Positions 43,213 through 51,762 of a DNA stretch of 64,000 nt are shown piece by piece. A program made the position numbers and the translations under genes. How positions within the stretch are numbered: the first letter of the stretch is position 1; each line of letters opens with the position of its first letter. The stretch is from contig NZ_PPFD01000006.1 of assembly GCF_009653635.1 (NCBI RefSeq), positions 673,836 to 737,835 of the forward strand. Direction: 5' to 3'. This DNA comes from Endozoicomonas sp. OPT23 (GTDB lineage: Bacteria; Pseudomonadota; Gammaproteobacteria; Pseudomonadales; Endozoicomonadaceae). The notes under the pieces are model-generated. The model ran no database searches. It was not told where the DNA came from and worked only from the letters and a program-made list of their open reading frames with translations.

Positions 43213-43577
43213 AAATTAATCCTGCGGTATTCAACCTTGAATAGACTTCTATCCGCTTTTATTACCATGATTTTTTTATCATCACTGAAGGTGATAAAAA
43301 ACTTCGCTCATGGCTGTTTATTTGACTTGGCTGCCTTTTGAACAGTCTGAGTTCAAAACGGGTCTTTGAAGATTATTGCGCCCAAGGCTTATATATTTTT
43401 ATCAAGGCACTGAATCTTCATGGTGGAAGTCAGTGATTCCCTGCGCTTTATAAGCAATCTAATACGACACGGACTGAACAGAGTAGTGGCAGGCCTCATG
43501 CATGAATAGCAATGCAACCTGCCTAATGACAGCCACTCACTGATAACAGGAGTGACCGTCAGAGTGATTTCTCACTC
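43213..43577 (-). promoter_or_regulatory. Intercistronic region with candidate internal promoter
   Basis: 365 bases between the binding-protein gene and the first permease gene. It contains the imperfect palindrome TCAC-N5-GTGA at 43282-43294. Twenty or so bases further along the minus strand lies TGGTAATAAA, an extended -10-like sequence. The same combination occurs upstream of the whole operon at 47186-47219. The right end holds the stem-loop overlapping the binding-protein stop codon. No gene is seen here. Confidence 0.45.
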
Positions 43578-43578
43578 T
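43561..43578 (-). terminator. 3' stem-loop of the peptide-binding protein gene
   Basis: 7-bp perfect stem with a GAAA tetraloop on the minus strand (AGAGTGA-GAAA-TCACTCT), touching the stop codon. There is no T tract. Such hairpins after binding-protein genes usually protect the upstream mRNA and lower downstream permease expression. Confidence 0.6.
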
Positions 43579-45137
43579 TATTTCTCGCTAACAACCAGAT
43601 CACCCAGGTAAGGGAAGTTCATTACGTTAACAACGTCTTCCGCTTTCACTCCCTTACGGGCACCCCAGGCCAGGTTCTGCCAGTGCAGAGGAACATAAGC
43701 AGCATCTTCATACAGCTCACGCTCAACCTTTTGCAGCATCTCGGTACGCTTGGCAGGATCCGTTTCCTTACCCGCTGCTTTCACCAGACTGTCGACAGCC
43801 GTGTTGCAGTAGTTACCGCTATTGTACTGACCCCAGCCACTGTCTGCATCGGCACAGGCAGTCAGGTACTCAGTGAAGTTTGCAGAGTCTTCAGTATCTG
43901 CATGCCAGCCGATCATCATGATGTCCGCAGCACGTTCATCAAAGGATGGCCAGTACTGGGCTTTTGGCATGGTCTTCAGGTCAACAGTCACGTTGATCTT
44001 GCGCAGCATACCGGCCACAGCCTGAGCAATCTTGGCGTCATTAATGTAACGGTTGTTAGGCGCCATCATGGAGATGGTGAAGCCTTTTTCGTAACCGGCT
44101 TCTTTCATCAGCTGCTTGGCTTTCTTCAGGTCGTAGCGTGGTGCCAGATCTTCACTGAAACCCGCATAACCTTCTGGTCCCTGCTGACCAGCAGCAGTAG
44201 CGAAGCCCTTCATGATCTTCTTAACAATGCCTTCGTTGTTGATGGCATGAACAATCGCCTGACGAACTCGCTTGTCCTTAAAGGCTTCAACACGTTCCTG
44301 GTTCAGCTGGAACGTAATGATACGGGTACCGGTCAAAGTCACCAGATCCGTGTCACCGTTACGCTTGATACGTTCGTGGTCGTTTGGTGGCACAGGGAAG
44401 ATAAAATCAACACCACCGGACAGCAGTGCTGCAACACGGGTAGCGTTTTCCTTGATTGGCGTCAGAGTGATTTCATCAACGTTACCCGGAGACTTCTTGT
44501 CCCAGTAGTCGGCGAAACGTTCAAACTGAACCTTAACACCCTGCTGACGTTCGGTGATGATGTAAGGGCCGGTACCGGATTGATTACGGGAAGCAAAACT
44601 GTCACCATGCTTCTTCAGCAGCCCCTTGTCACGTCCCTTGTCGTCTTTACCACTGTAGAACTTGCTGTCCATCGGAAAGATGTAGGTTGCAGAGTTCAGG
44701 ATCAGAGGATATGGCTGCTTTGTCACGATATCGAACGTCTGGTCATTAACCACTTTTATTTCGGTACCCGCCGGGAAAACCGCTTTAAAGTCAGGGCTGG
44801 AAACCAGACGATCAAATGTCCACTTAACATCGTTAGCGGACAGTGTGTTACCTGAGTGGAACTTTACGCCTTTGCGGAGATGGAAACGCATGGTGTTGTC
44901 GTCAACACGTTCCCACTTCTCAGCCAGACGGGCTTCAAAACCGTGATCCTTACCCCAGCGAACAACTGGGTCAAAGGTCAGGTGAGACATCTGCAGAGTG
45001 CCACCGGACAGCTGCTCATGCGGATCCAGAGATACCGGATCAGAGTCATAGGCAATCTTCAGGGACGCAGCGTTTACACTCAGTGCCAGCGAGGATGCCA
45101 GAGCAATACCTGCCAGAGATTTAACGAGCTTTTTCAT
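43578..45137 (-). CDS. Peptide ABC transporter periplasmic binding protein
   Basis: A 519-aa family-5 solute-binding protein. ATG 45137 gives a clear signal peptide (KSLAGIALASSLALSVNA) and has GGGGGA upstream; the longer frame lacks this logic. The mature protein starts SLKIAYDSDPVSLDPHEQLS and has LAEKWERVDDNTMRFHLRKGVKFHSG, the family signature region. The ending FDERAADIMMIGWHADTEDSANF resembles dipeptide or glutathione binders (DppA/GsiB). Cys pairs (TACADADSGWGQY...YCN) match the DppA disulfide region. It binds the peptide and delivers it to the permease pair. Confidence 0.92.
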   Translation of the reverse strand: MKKLVKSLAGIALASSLALSVNAASLKIAYDSDPVSLDPHEQLSGGTLQMSHLTFDPVVRWGKDHGFEARLAEKWERVDDNTMRFHLRKGVKFHSGNTLSANDVKWTFDRLVSSPDFKAVFPAGTEIKVVNDQTFDIVTKQPYPLILNSATYIFPMDSKFYSGKDDKGRDKGLLKKHGDSFASRNQSGTGPYIITERQQGVKVQFERFADYWDKKSPGNVDEITLTPIKENATRVAALLSGGVDFIFPVPPNDHERIKRNGDTDLVTLTGTRIITFQLNQERVEAFKDKRVRQAIVHAINNEGIVKKIMKGFATAAGQQGPEGYAGFSEDLAPRYDLKKAKQLMKEAGYEKGFTISMMAPNNRYINDAKIAQAVAGMLRKINVTVDLKTMPKAQYWPSFDERAADIMMIGWHADTEDSANFTEYLTACADADSGWGQYNSGNYCNTAVDSLVKAAGKETDPAKRTEMLQKVERELYEDAAYVPLHWQNLAWGARKGVKAEDVVNVMNFPYLGDLVVSEK

Positions 45138-45240
45138 TCTTCCCCCAATATAAGGTGCTTTCTTCTTATACGGCAGTGTCCGCACGGATAGTGCTTTATT
45201 GCCTTTATAGTTATTTATAGTTTTTACATACAGCTATTGT

Positions 45241-45283
45241 GTGGCAGTTAACACTGCCACCATGCCAGTAACTCTGACATGGC
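45241..45283. other. Tandem stem-loops between ATPase and binding-protein genes
   Basis: GTGGCAGT / ACTGCCAC with tetraloop TAAC (45241-45260), followed by CCATGCCAG / CTGACATGG with one mismatch (45261-45283). They lie in the 163-base gap between the fused ATPase gene and the binding-protein gene and may limit readthrough or set processing. Confidence 0.55.
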
Positions 45284-45300
45284 TTGAGACCCCACAAGGG

Positions 45301-47058
45301 TTACACCAATGCAGGTTCTCTATGCTCTTCAATTTCCAAACCGGCCCTGGACAGCTGATCCACTCTTGGCATCAACTCGATCAGTTTACGGCTGTACTCA
45401 TGCTGAGGCGTCTCAAACAATTTCTCGGTCTCTTCTACTTCTACCAGAGTACCGTGCTTCATAACACCAACACGATCACACATCTGGCGAATAACAGGAA
45501 GGTCATGACTGATAAATAGCATGGTCAGACCCAGTTCTTCCTGTAAATCTTTCAAAAGATTCAGAATCTGAGCCTGAACAGAAACATCCAGTGCAGACGT
45601 CGGTTCATCACAAATCAGAAATCTTGGTCGCGTAGCCAAAGCGCGGGCAATGGAAATACGCTGACGCTGACCACCGGAAAATTCATGAGGATATTTAATG
45701 CCAGCTTTCTGCCCAAGTCCTACATGGTCCAGCAAATCAGCAGTAATCTGTCGTATCTGCTGTTCTGATTCAGCCAGCTTATGAAAACGAATAGGTTCGG
45801 CAATAATGTCTTTTACCGTCATTCGTGCGTTCATGCTGGAATACGGATTCTGGAATACCATCTGAATCTGACGACGAAACGGCATTCTCTCTTTTTCAGA
45901 GAGGTGCGTAATATCACGACCGGCAAATTCGATAGCACCCGCATCAGGTCGGTAGAGACCGGCAATCACTCGGGCAATGGTTGATTTACCTGAACCTGAC
46001 TCACCGACAAGGCCAAAGGTTTCACCGTCTTTCACCTGAAAAGACACATTATTGGAAGCAGTAACGTATTTTCTGTTCTTTTTCAGGAAGGCGGACTGGG
46101 TTTCAAACTTCAGCTCGACGTTTTTAACATCAAGCAATATTTTTTCACCAGATAGTGCGTCGCCCTTCAGCTCACCAAATTCTTCACGCTGCCCCAGCCA
46201 GTGATTTTTAACGTCAATGGCCTTGGTTTCGACTTTCTCAATGTATTCAACACGAGGAAAACGATGAAGTTTTACATCGGTTCTTGGTACAGCACTGATC
46301 AGGCTCTGGGTATAGGGATGCTCAGGACGCTGAAGAATTTGTTCTGTTGTACCCAGCTCCACCAGCTCACCCATGTACATAACCGCAACACGGTCAGTCA
46401 CATTGGCAATAACGCCCATATCGTGAGTAACAAAGACACAGCCTACCTGGCGTTCTCTACAGAGTTTACGAATCAAATCCAGAATCTGGTTCTGAATGGA
46501 TACATCCAGTGCGGTGGTGGGTTCGTCAGCAATAATCAGTTCAGGCTCACCAGCCAGAGCAATAGCAATGACCACACGCTGTCGCATACCACCAGAGAAC
46601 TGATGAGGGTATTGCTTAATACGAAGTTCAGGTTCTGGAATGCCTACCGCTTCCATCATTTCGATAGCACGTTCAAGCGCCTGTTCAGCAGTAAAACCCA
46701 GGTTTTCAATAATGGTTTCGGTCAGCTGGGTTTCAACAGTCAGCAAGGGATTCAATGAGGTCATTGGATCCTGAAAAATAAAGCCGATTCGACGACCGCG
46801 AACCTTTCGCATAGCTTCGCTGTTTAAACCGGATATGGTTTCTTCACTCAGGGTAACTTCACCACCCGCTACACGGCCCGGGGCACTCAGCAGGTCAATG
46901 ATGGCATTACCAACGGTAGACTTACCGGCTCCGGATTCACCCACCAGACCAAGTACTTCACCTTTTTCAACAGTGAAGGAGACTCCCTTTACGGCCACGG
47001 CAACACCGTGACGGGAAGGAAACTCAATGCGCAGGTCATTGACTTCCAATAAGGACAT
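45301..47058 (-). CDS. Fused peptide ABC transporter ATPase (DppD-DppF type)
   Basis: A 585-aa protein with two complete ABC ATPase domains in one chain, as in GsiA and YejF. Domain 1 has GESGAGKST (Walker A, ~residue 40), FSGGMRQRV signature and IIADEPTTALD Walker B. Domain 2 starts near residue 310 and has GESGSGKST, FSGGQRQRI and LICDEPTSALD. Each domain has the HPYT/HEYSRKL oligopeptide tail. It powers import through the two permeases. As first gene of the operon it is preceded by a GGGGGA ribosome site and, further up, a candidate promoter at 47186. Confidence 0.94.
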   Translation of the reverse strand: MSLLEVNDLRIEFPSRHGVAVAVKGVSFTVEKGEVLGLVGESGAGKSTVGNAIIDLLSAPGRVAGGEVTLSEETISGLNSEAMRKVRGRRIGFIFQDPMTSLNPLLTVETQLTETIIENLGFTAEQALERAIEMMEAVGIPEPELRIKQYPHQFSGGMRQRVVIAIALAGEPELIIADEPTTALDVSIQNQILDLIRKLCRERQVGCVFVTHDMGVIANVTDRVAVMYMGELVELGTTEQILQRPEHPYTQSLISAVPRTDVKLHRFPRVEYIEKVETKAIDVKNHWLGQREEFGELKGDALSGEKILLDVKNVELKFETQSAFLKKNRKYVTASNNVSFQVKDGETFGLVGESGSGKSTIARVIAGLYRPDAGAIEFAGRDITHLSEKERMPFRRQIQMVFQNPYSSMNARMTVKDIIAEPIRFHKLAESEQQIRQITADLLDHVGLGQKAGIKYPHEFSGGQRQRISIARALATRPRFLICDEPTSALDVSVQAQILNLLKDLQEELGLTMLFISHDLPVIRQMCDRVGVMKHGTLVEVEETEKLFETPQHEYSRKLIELMPRVDQLSRAGLEIEEHREPALV

Positions 47059-47185
47059 GCTTCCCCCTGAACCTTTTTATAGTCGTTTTATGTCAGGCAA
47101 CTGAGTCGTGATACGACTTCTCGTTATTTCAGAAGACATTGAGTTGCTTAAAAAACACTCTCACTGACTTCTGCTTCAGCTGCTT

Positions 47186-47219
47186 ATTATATACCACGTA
47201 TCTTTATCACCTGAAGTGA
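47186..47219 (-). promoter_or_regulatory. Candidate promoter and operator of the peptide ABC operon
   Basis: On the minus strand TATAAT (47186-47191) is part of TGGTATATAAT, an extended -10. The palindrome TCAC-N5-GTGA (47207-47219) covers the expected -35 position, which is otherwise poor (TCAGGT). This layout suits regulation by a dimeric factor. The leader to the ATPase start would be about 120 bases. Confidence 0.45.
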
Positions 47220-47457
47220 CAAAACTGTTTATTACTTGTGGCGTTTTGCCTGAAAGGTGCACGTTTGTGGATAACAAACTCATTATTCGCACAATAATTT
47301 AAAATTAATGACTGACTCTGATGTCAGGTGCAAACAAAGACATGGTGACTTCACCAGATCGTAATACACGACTCTGATTAAATTTCCCGTACAACACATT
47401 CGGGCAGGTTGGTTTGAAATATAACTGAATAGTCTAAATGGAGTAAAGCACTTATTA

Positions 47458-47490
47458 GATATTTACCCCTATCAAATAGGGATAAATATC
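47458..47490. repeat. 15-bp inverted repeat downstream of alaE
   Basis: GATATTTACCCCTAT and ATAGGGATAAATATC pair at 14 of 15 positions around a 3-base loop. It lies 71 bases beyond the alaE stop codon on its strand. There is no T run, so intrinsic termination is uncertain. Confidence 0.65.
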
Positions 47491-47560
47491 ATCAAAAAAC
47501 AACAGGATAGGAAAATTAAGCAGACAGAATTTATGCAACCGGCATTTACACATCGGACAT

Positions 47561-47992
47561 CTATGCAACAGATACTGACGCGGGAACAAACCAGTTGCGA
47601 CAGGTTTGAATGTACATACCAAAAGGTCTGGCCATCACAACCATTGAACCTATCTGACCAATGCAGGCTGTTATTATCTGTTCTTTACTGGCACCGGTAG
47701 ATGCAATCAAAGCTGCATAAAGTGGCAGCTGGAATGAAATGAAAGCAAGAATATCCATCAGGGTTTCACCAAGAAACTTATTTGGAAAACACTGGGAAAA
47801 AGCCATTAACCAGTCTCGGTAAATTCCATAGGGCCTGGCGGTAATAAGGTTTACAGGAATACTTAAAAGACGCGACTGCAGGGACTGATGAAAACTCAAC
47901 CCGGCAACAAACACTTCCACCATCATTCCAATGATGAAGGCAAAGCTGATCATGGCAAATGTATCAGCCAGTGTTTCACGTTTAATAGACAT
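47561..47992 (-). CDS. alaE: L-alanine exporter AlaE
   Basis: A 143-aa inner-membrane protein with about four helices. It matches AlaE (YgaW) through LADTFAMISFAFIIGMMVEVF, FHQSLQSRLLSIPVNLITARPYGIYRDWLM, a LMDILAFISFQLPLYAALI helix and RPFGMYIQTCRNWF. The family exports excess L-alanine, for example from peptide uptake, which fits the neighbouring peptide ABC operon. GAGG lies 8 bases before the ATG. A GC-rich hairpin (CGGGGTC region, 48010-48035) lies in its leader. Confidence 0.88.
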   Translation of the reverse strand: MSIKRETLADTFAMISFAFIIGMMVEVFVAGLSFHQSLQSRLLSIPVNLITARPYGIYRDWLMAFSQCFPNKFLGETLMDILAFISFQLPLYAALIASTGASKEQIITACIGQIGSMVVMARPFGMYIQTCRNWFVPASVSVA

Positions 47993-48386
47993 CCTCTTAA
48001 CCTCAGAACGGGGGACGCAGAGACCCCGGATTAATAATCCGAAGTAGACTCTTAATTAATTGATCAGATTTTATGCTGACAAGAATGGTTTATATCAAGA
48101 AGAAAGCTTCCTGGAACCAGCAAGTTGATGGACTTCTCGACGCGCATAATTTATCTCTGCCAAGAGGTATTTTCAATAGCTTAATATCTTGTTTTTACCA
48201 CTATTATCAGATTTAAAATAAATCCAAAAATCACTACGACAGTTATTTCAACCACACTAAGTATTATCCGCCAGCTTATTTCACCAAATAGCCATACATT
48301 ATCAGCTGCTGATAAATATCAAGGCATTGCCACGGCTTTTCATTTATAGTTTCTGCGACTAATTATTAACCGGTTCCTTGATCAGT
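47993..48386. other. Divergent intergenic region between alaE and thiM
   Basis: 394 bases. Near alaE there is a GC-rich hairpin (CGGGGGAC..GACCCCGG, about 48009-48035) next to a small palindrome (CGGATT..AATCCG). The rest is AT-rich. I looked for a TPP riboswitch before thiM and did not find its conserved blocks. No gene is visible. Confidence 0.5.
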
Positions 48387-49187
48387 ATGCATCTAAAAAT
48401 TGCTTCCTGCCTGAAGTCACTCCGTGACAGTCAGCCTATTGTTCACAACATTACCAATCAGGTTGTAATGAACAATACTGCAAATGCTTTGCTGGCAATT
48501 GGCGCATCCCCCATCATGGCTCATGCAGCTGAAGAAGTCTGTGAAATGGTCAGCCTGGCTGGCGCCTTGGTGATTAATACCGGAACACTGACTAAAAGCC
48601 AGGTGTCCTCAATGGTTTCAGCCATTGAACGGGCCAATGAGCTTGGGAAGCCATGGATACTGGATCCTGTTGGTGCGGGCGCAACCCGCTATCGCATGGA
48701 AACCAACAGTATGCTATTGAAGCTTCGACCAACGGTTCTGAGAGGCAATGCCTCCGAACTGATTGCTCTTGTTGGTGGCCGCGAAGGCGGTAAGGGCGTC
48801 GACAGTATTGACGACAGTGATTCTACGCTAGCTTTCCTGCAGGAAAGCTCCAGAGAACTGGGCTCGGTTCTGGCCTGCACTGGTGCTGTTGACTATATCG
48901 CTGATGGCAAGCGACTCGCTGCTATCAGTAACGGTCACCCTCTCATGGCAAGAGTGACTGGCACTGGCTGTACCGCTACTGCACTGACTGGCGCTTTCCT
49001 GGCCGCATCTGAAGATCCCTGGATGGCTACCGTCACCAGCCTTTCATGTCTGGCTATTGCTGGTGAAATTGCTGCAGAACAAAGCAAGGGGCCGGGCTCA
49101 TTACAGATGAATCTGCTGGACCAGCTTTACCAGATCAATGCCAGCACTATCGAAAAACGACTGCAACTGGTTACTGAACTCTCCTGA
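48387..49187 (+). CDS. thiM: Hydroxyethylthiazole kinase
   Basis: Phosphorylates 4-methyl-5-(2-hydroxyethyl)thiazole in thiamine salvage. The 266-aa protein carries the ThiM pattern: VHNITNQVVMNNTANALLAIGASPIMAHA, PWILDPVGAGATRYR, LRGNASELIAL, ACTGAVDYIADG and GTGCTATALTGAFLA with the catalytic Cys region. ATG 48387 is the first ATG; a TTG lies three codons upstream. No other thi gene is near, so it probably scavenges thiazole. It is followed by ubiT after 16 bases. Confidence 0.93.
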   Translation: MHLKIASCLKSLRDSQPIVHNITNQVVMNNTANALLAIGASPIMAHAAEEVCEMVSLAGALVINTGTLTKSQVSSMVSAIERANELGKPWILDPVGAGATRYRMETNSMLLKLRPTVLRGNASELIALVGGREGGKGVDSIDDSDSTLAFLQESSRELGSVLACTGAVDYIADGKRLAAISNGHPLMARVTGTGCTATALTGAFLAASEDPWMATVTSLSCLAIAGEIAAEQSKGPGSLQMNLLDQLYQINASTIEKRLQLVTELS

Positions 49188-49203
49188 CAGGACACAAGCT
49201 TAC

Positions 49204-49680
49204 ATGCTATCAATCAGACGTCTTTTGCCGACTCCAGCACTGCTGGCCAAACCGGTTCGCATTCTTCCTGAGACAGTAACCCATAAGCCTCTTGAAAAGC
49301 TGATTAACCACTTACTGGGAACAGCCATAGAAGAGGGAGAGTTTGATTTTCTGGAAGATCGCTGGGTGAAGCTGACTGTCACTGATCTTGAGCTGGCTTT
49401 TTACTTTGGCTTTGACGGTGAAAAATTACTGGTTGCAGATAATCAGCAGGCTGATGTTGTCTTTAAAGGCAGCAGCCAGGCTTTCACAACCCTCGCGCTA
49501 AGAAAGGAAGATCCCGACACGCTGTTTTTCCAGCGCAAACTGATGATTGAGGGAGATACCGAACTAGGGCTAGGGTTGAAAAACCTGTTAGATAGTATCG
49601 ACCTTGAGCAACTACCTCCTCTGGCACGCAAAGTCATGGCAACAGCCATGAATATCAGTCAGAGATTTACGAAGCACTAA
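49204..49680 (+). CDS. ubiT: Ubiquinone biosynthesis accessory factor UbiT (SCP2 domain)
   Basis: A 158-aa protein with an SCP2 lipid-binding domain: FLEDRWVKLTVTDLELAFYFGFDGEKL, ADVVFKGSSQAFTTLALRKEDPDTLFFQRKLMIEGDTELGL. This is the UbiT (YhbT) pattern. UbiT is needed for O2-independent ubiquinone synthesis and is thought to carry ubiquinone intermediates for UbiU and UbiV. These are encoded just next door on the opposite strand, which supports the assignment. ATG 49204 is preferred over an upstream start inside thiM. Confidence 0.92.
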   Translation: MLSIRRLLPTPALLAKPVRILPETVTHKPLEKLINHLLGTAIEEGEFDFLEDRWVKLTVTDLELAFYFGFDGEKLLVADNQQADVVFKGSSQAFTTLALRKEDPDTLFFQRKLMIEGDTELGLGLKNLLDSIDLEQLPPLARKVMATAMNISQRFTKH

Positions 49681-49689
49681 ATGCCTGTT

Positions 49690-49726
49690 AAAAGCGTTGC
49701 CGTCATTCGCTGACAGCAACGCTTTA
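49690..49726. terminator. Bidirectional terminator between ubiT and ubiV
   Basis: 10-bp perfect stem AAAGCGTTGC / GCAACGCTTT (49691-49700, 49716-49725) with an inner GTCA / TGAC pair and short A/T runs on both sides, placed between convergent genes. Confidence 0.8.
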
Positions 49727-49731
49727 ATCAA

Positions 49732-50619
49732 TCAGACCTGTTCCATTTCCAGACCCGTTCGACCAAACCAGTAGCCATTACACTGATCATCGATTTTTAT
49801 CCCACTCCCTGGCTTTTCCTGATCCAGCTCTGTCAGCAAACCATCAAGAGCAGTAAAGACATCTTTGGAGTGAGCAGAAAAACGCATGGAAGAAACACCC
49901 ATATCTTCCATCATCCACCATTGATCCAGCAGGTTCATACACTGGCCGGACATGGTCTGAATACCATTAATCGTAAACAGTTTTTCACCTTCCTGAGTCG
50001 CCAGCGGAATACCTTCAGGGGTTTTCAGGCAGGTAAACTCACAGGCATCTTTATTCAGCTTGTTAACCCTGGCCGTAAAGCAACGGGCAGAATACGCCAG
50101 CGGCATATAACCATAGCTGAATACTTCAGTTTCCAGCTGTTCTTTAATACCCAGCGCTTCAGCCTGAGCAAGAATTGCCTTCAATTTTTCCGCAGACAAT
50201 TCTACTGGCATAACCCAGCGCTTTAAACCCAGCTTTTGAAGGTGCTTCAATGTGTAGGCATTGTAGATATTAACGGAGGGGCCTGTGATAAAGTCCAGCC
50301 CACGGCTGGACAACTCCTGAACTGCCCCCATATCGTTAGCTTCCACCAGAAACTCTTCATTGCCACAAACTTTCTTTAATTGCGAATAGTCAGACTGTGA
50401 CTCGAGCAACGTCATGGTAGAAAGAATGACATTCTTACCTTTATCCTGCAGACGTTTGGCCAGTTCCAACCAATCAGCCAGCTTTAGCTCTCTACGCTTA
50501 CCGCAAGTGACCTCGCCCAGGCATACACGGTCGAAACCGGACTCAGCTACCTGCTCATAAAATTCAAACACATCATTTTTTGACCAGAAATACAGCAGTG
50601 GCCCTAGTGTTGTTTGCAT
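49732..50619 (-). CDS. ubiV: O2-independent ubiquinone hydroxylase component UbiV
   Basis: A U32-peptidase-family Fe-S protein of 295 aa. With UbiU it hydroxylates the ubiquinone ring without O2, using prephenate as oxygen donor in the known systems. The Cys ligands of the [4Fe-4S] cluster are in VCLGEVTCGKR, YSARCFTAR and ACEFTC. MPVELSAEKLKAIL and VFSYGYMPLAYSARC are typical of UbiV. It lies 18 bases after ubiU in the same transcript, with GGGA before its ATG. Confidence 0.94.
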   Translation of the reverse strand: MQTTLGPLLYFWSKNDVFEFYEQVAESGFDRVCLGEVTCGKRRELKLADWLELAKRLQDKGKNVILSTMTLLESQSDYSQLKKVCGNEEFLVEANDMGAVQELSSRGLDFITGPSVNIYNAYTLKHLQKLGLKRWVMPVELSAEKLKAILAQAEALGIKEQLETEVFSYGYMPLAYSARCFTARVNKLNKDACEFTCLKTPEGIPLATQEGEKLFTINGIQTMSGQCMNLLDQWWMMEDMGVSSMRFSAHSKDVFTALDGLLTELDQEKPGSGIKIDDQCNGYWFGRTGLEMEQV

Positions 50620-50637
50620 ACTTTTTATTCCCGTAAA

Positions 50638-51636
50638 TTACTGCCAGGGTCTGCTATAAGCGCCCAGTGTTGTCTGACTGCCTTCCGACAGTTTGCCGAG
50701 CGCACTCATCCACTGATCTTTAGCCTGATAGGACGACGGAGACTGTTTATAGTGATCCAGCGCCTCGCGCCAGACACGAGTCACCTCACCAACATAAGCC
50801 GGGCTCCGTTGACGGCCTTCAATCTTTACTGCGCTAATACCCATAGCAGACAACCCGGGAATCAAATCCAGTGTATTAAGGCTGGTTGGCTCTTCAAGGG
50901 CGTGGTCAATCTCACCTTCCACATCAAACCGGCCTTTACAGAGCGTTGGATAACCGGCTTGCTCACCGGCCTTGAATCGGTCAATCAGCTTTCCACTCAG
51001 CCTTGTATCCATACCACCAGCAGCGGTTTCCTGCCAGCGGACAGCACTCGCGGGAGAACAGGCTCCCGCCGTATTGGGTGACTCTCCGGTAATATAAGAA
51101 GACAGCAGGCAACGACCTTCAGCCATAATGCAAAGGCTGCCAAAGGCAAATACTTCAAGTTCAACGGGACTTTTATCAGCTAAAGCCGCAACCTGTTTCA
51201 GAGACAGTACACGAGGTAAAACTGCACGCTTGATACCAAAATTCTGGTGATAAAAATCCAGACTACCCTGATTGGTAGCAGAACCCTGAACGGAAAGATG
51301 AAGGTTCAGAGATGGGTGTTTTTCGGCAGCGTATCCCAATACACCGGGGTCAGCAGCAATCAACGCATCAACGCCAAGATCACTGGCAGTATCAACGGCT
51401 CTTTCCCACTTGCTCCAGTTATCAGCCTGAGCGTATGTATTTACGGCGACAAGAATTCTGACATTGCGGTCACGGGCATACTCAAGAGCTTTGACGGCTC
51501 GCTTGTCTGAAAAGTTCAGACCGGCAAAATGGCGGGCATTTGTCTCATCTCTGAAACCGATATAGACGGCATCGGCACCGTTATCGACGGCCGATTTCAG
51601 TGAAGGGTAATTTCCGGCAGGACAGACCAGCTCCAT
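50638..51636 (-). CDS. ubiU: O2-independent ubiquinone hydroxylase component UbiU
   Basis: A U32-family protein of 332 aa that forms the UbiUV heterodimer. It starts ELVCPAGNYPSLKSAVDNGADAVYIGFRDETNARHFAGLNF, characteristic of UbiU. Cys residues in SLCIMAEGRCLLS, GACSPA and LCKGRF should bind a [4Fe-4S] cluster. GGAG lies just before the ATG. An FNR-like box sits 55 bases upstream (51691-51704), consistent with anaerobic induction as known for these genes in E. coli. Confidence 0.94.
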   Translation of the reverse strand: MELVCPAGNYPSLKSAVDNGADAVYIGFRDETNARHFAGLNFSDKRAVKALEYARDRNVRILVAVNTYAQADNWSKWERAVDTASDLGVDALIAADPGVLGYAAEKHPSLNLHLSVQGSATNQGSLDFYHQNFGIKRAVLPRVLSLKQVAALADKSPVELEVFAFGSLCIMAEGRCLLSSYITGESPNTAGACSPASAVRWQETAAGGMDTRLSGKLIDRFKAGEQAGYPTLCKGRFDVEGEIDHALEEPTSLNTLDLIPGLSAMGISAVKIEGRQRSPAYVGEVTRVWREALDHYKQSPSSYQAKDQWMSALGKLSEGSQTTLGAYSRPWQ

Positions 51637-51690
51637 ATACTTCTCCCATTTTAATCAGCGAGAAGTTAGCACAGGAAACCAGTATGAAAA

Positions 51691-51704
51691 TTGACGCCTA
51701 TCAA
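51691..51704 (-). promoter_or_regulatory. FNR-like box upstream of ubiUV
   Basis: TTGACGCCTATCAA matches TTGAT-N4-ATCAA at nine of ten defined positions. On the minus strand an extended -10-like TGTGCTAAC begins about 25-28 bases past the site centre. This places the box near -41.5, the class II activator position. The leader to ubiU would be about 20 bases. Confidence 0.7.
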
Positions 51705-51762
51705 GGAGCTGCTCAATGACTACACAGCTCACAAGATAAGAAAGTACGGAGGTAGTGTGATA

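Larger units (their letters stand above)
47059..47560. other. Intergenic region upstream of the peptide ABC operon
   Basis: 502 bases without a gene. The left part is the operon leader and promoter. The right part lies beyond the 3' end of alaE and holds the strong inverted repeat at 47458-47490. A palindromic TCAC-N5-GTGA site is at 47207-47219. Nothing else is recognised. Confidence 0.5.

Noticed and set aside
43683..44855. 390-aa open frame opposite the peptide-binding protein gene
   Set aside because: A mirror frame of a well-defined gene, rich in His/Val/Leu/Phe as such shadows usually are.
47993..48386. TPP riboswitch before thiM
   Set aside because: The conserved CTGAGA and ACCTGA..GG..AATGCC-type blocks are absent, and the region is AT-rich without the three-way junction.
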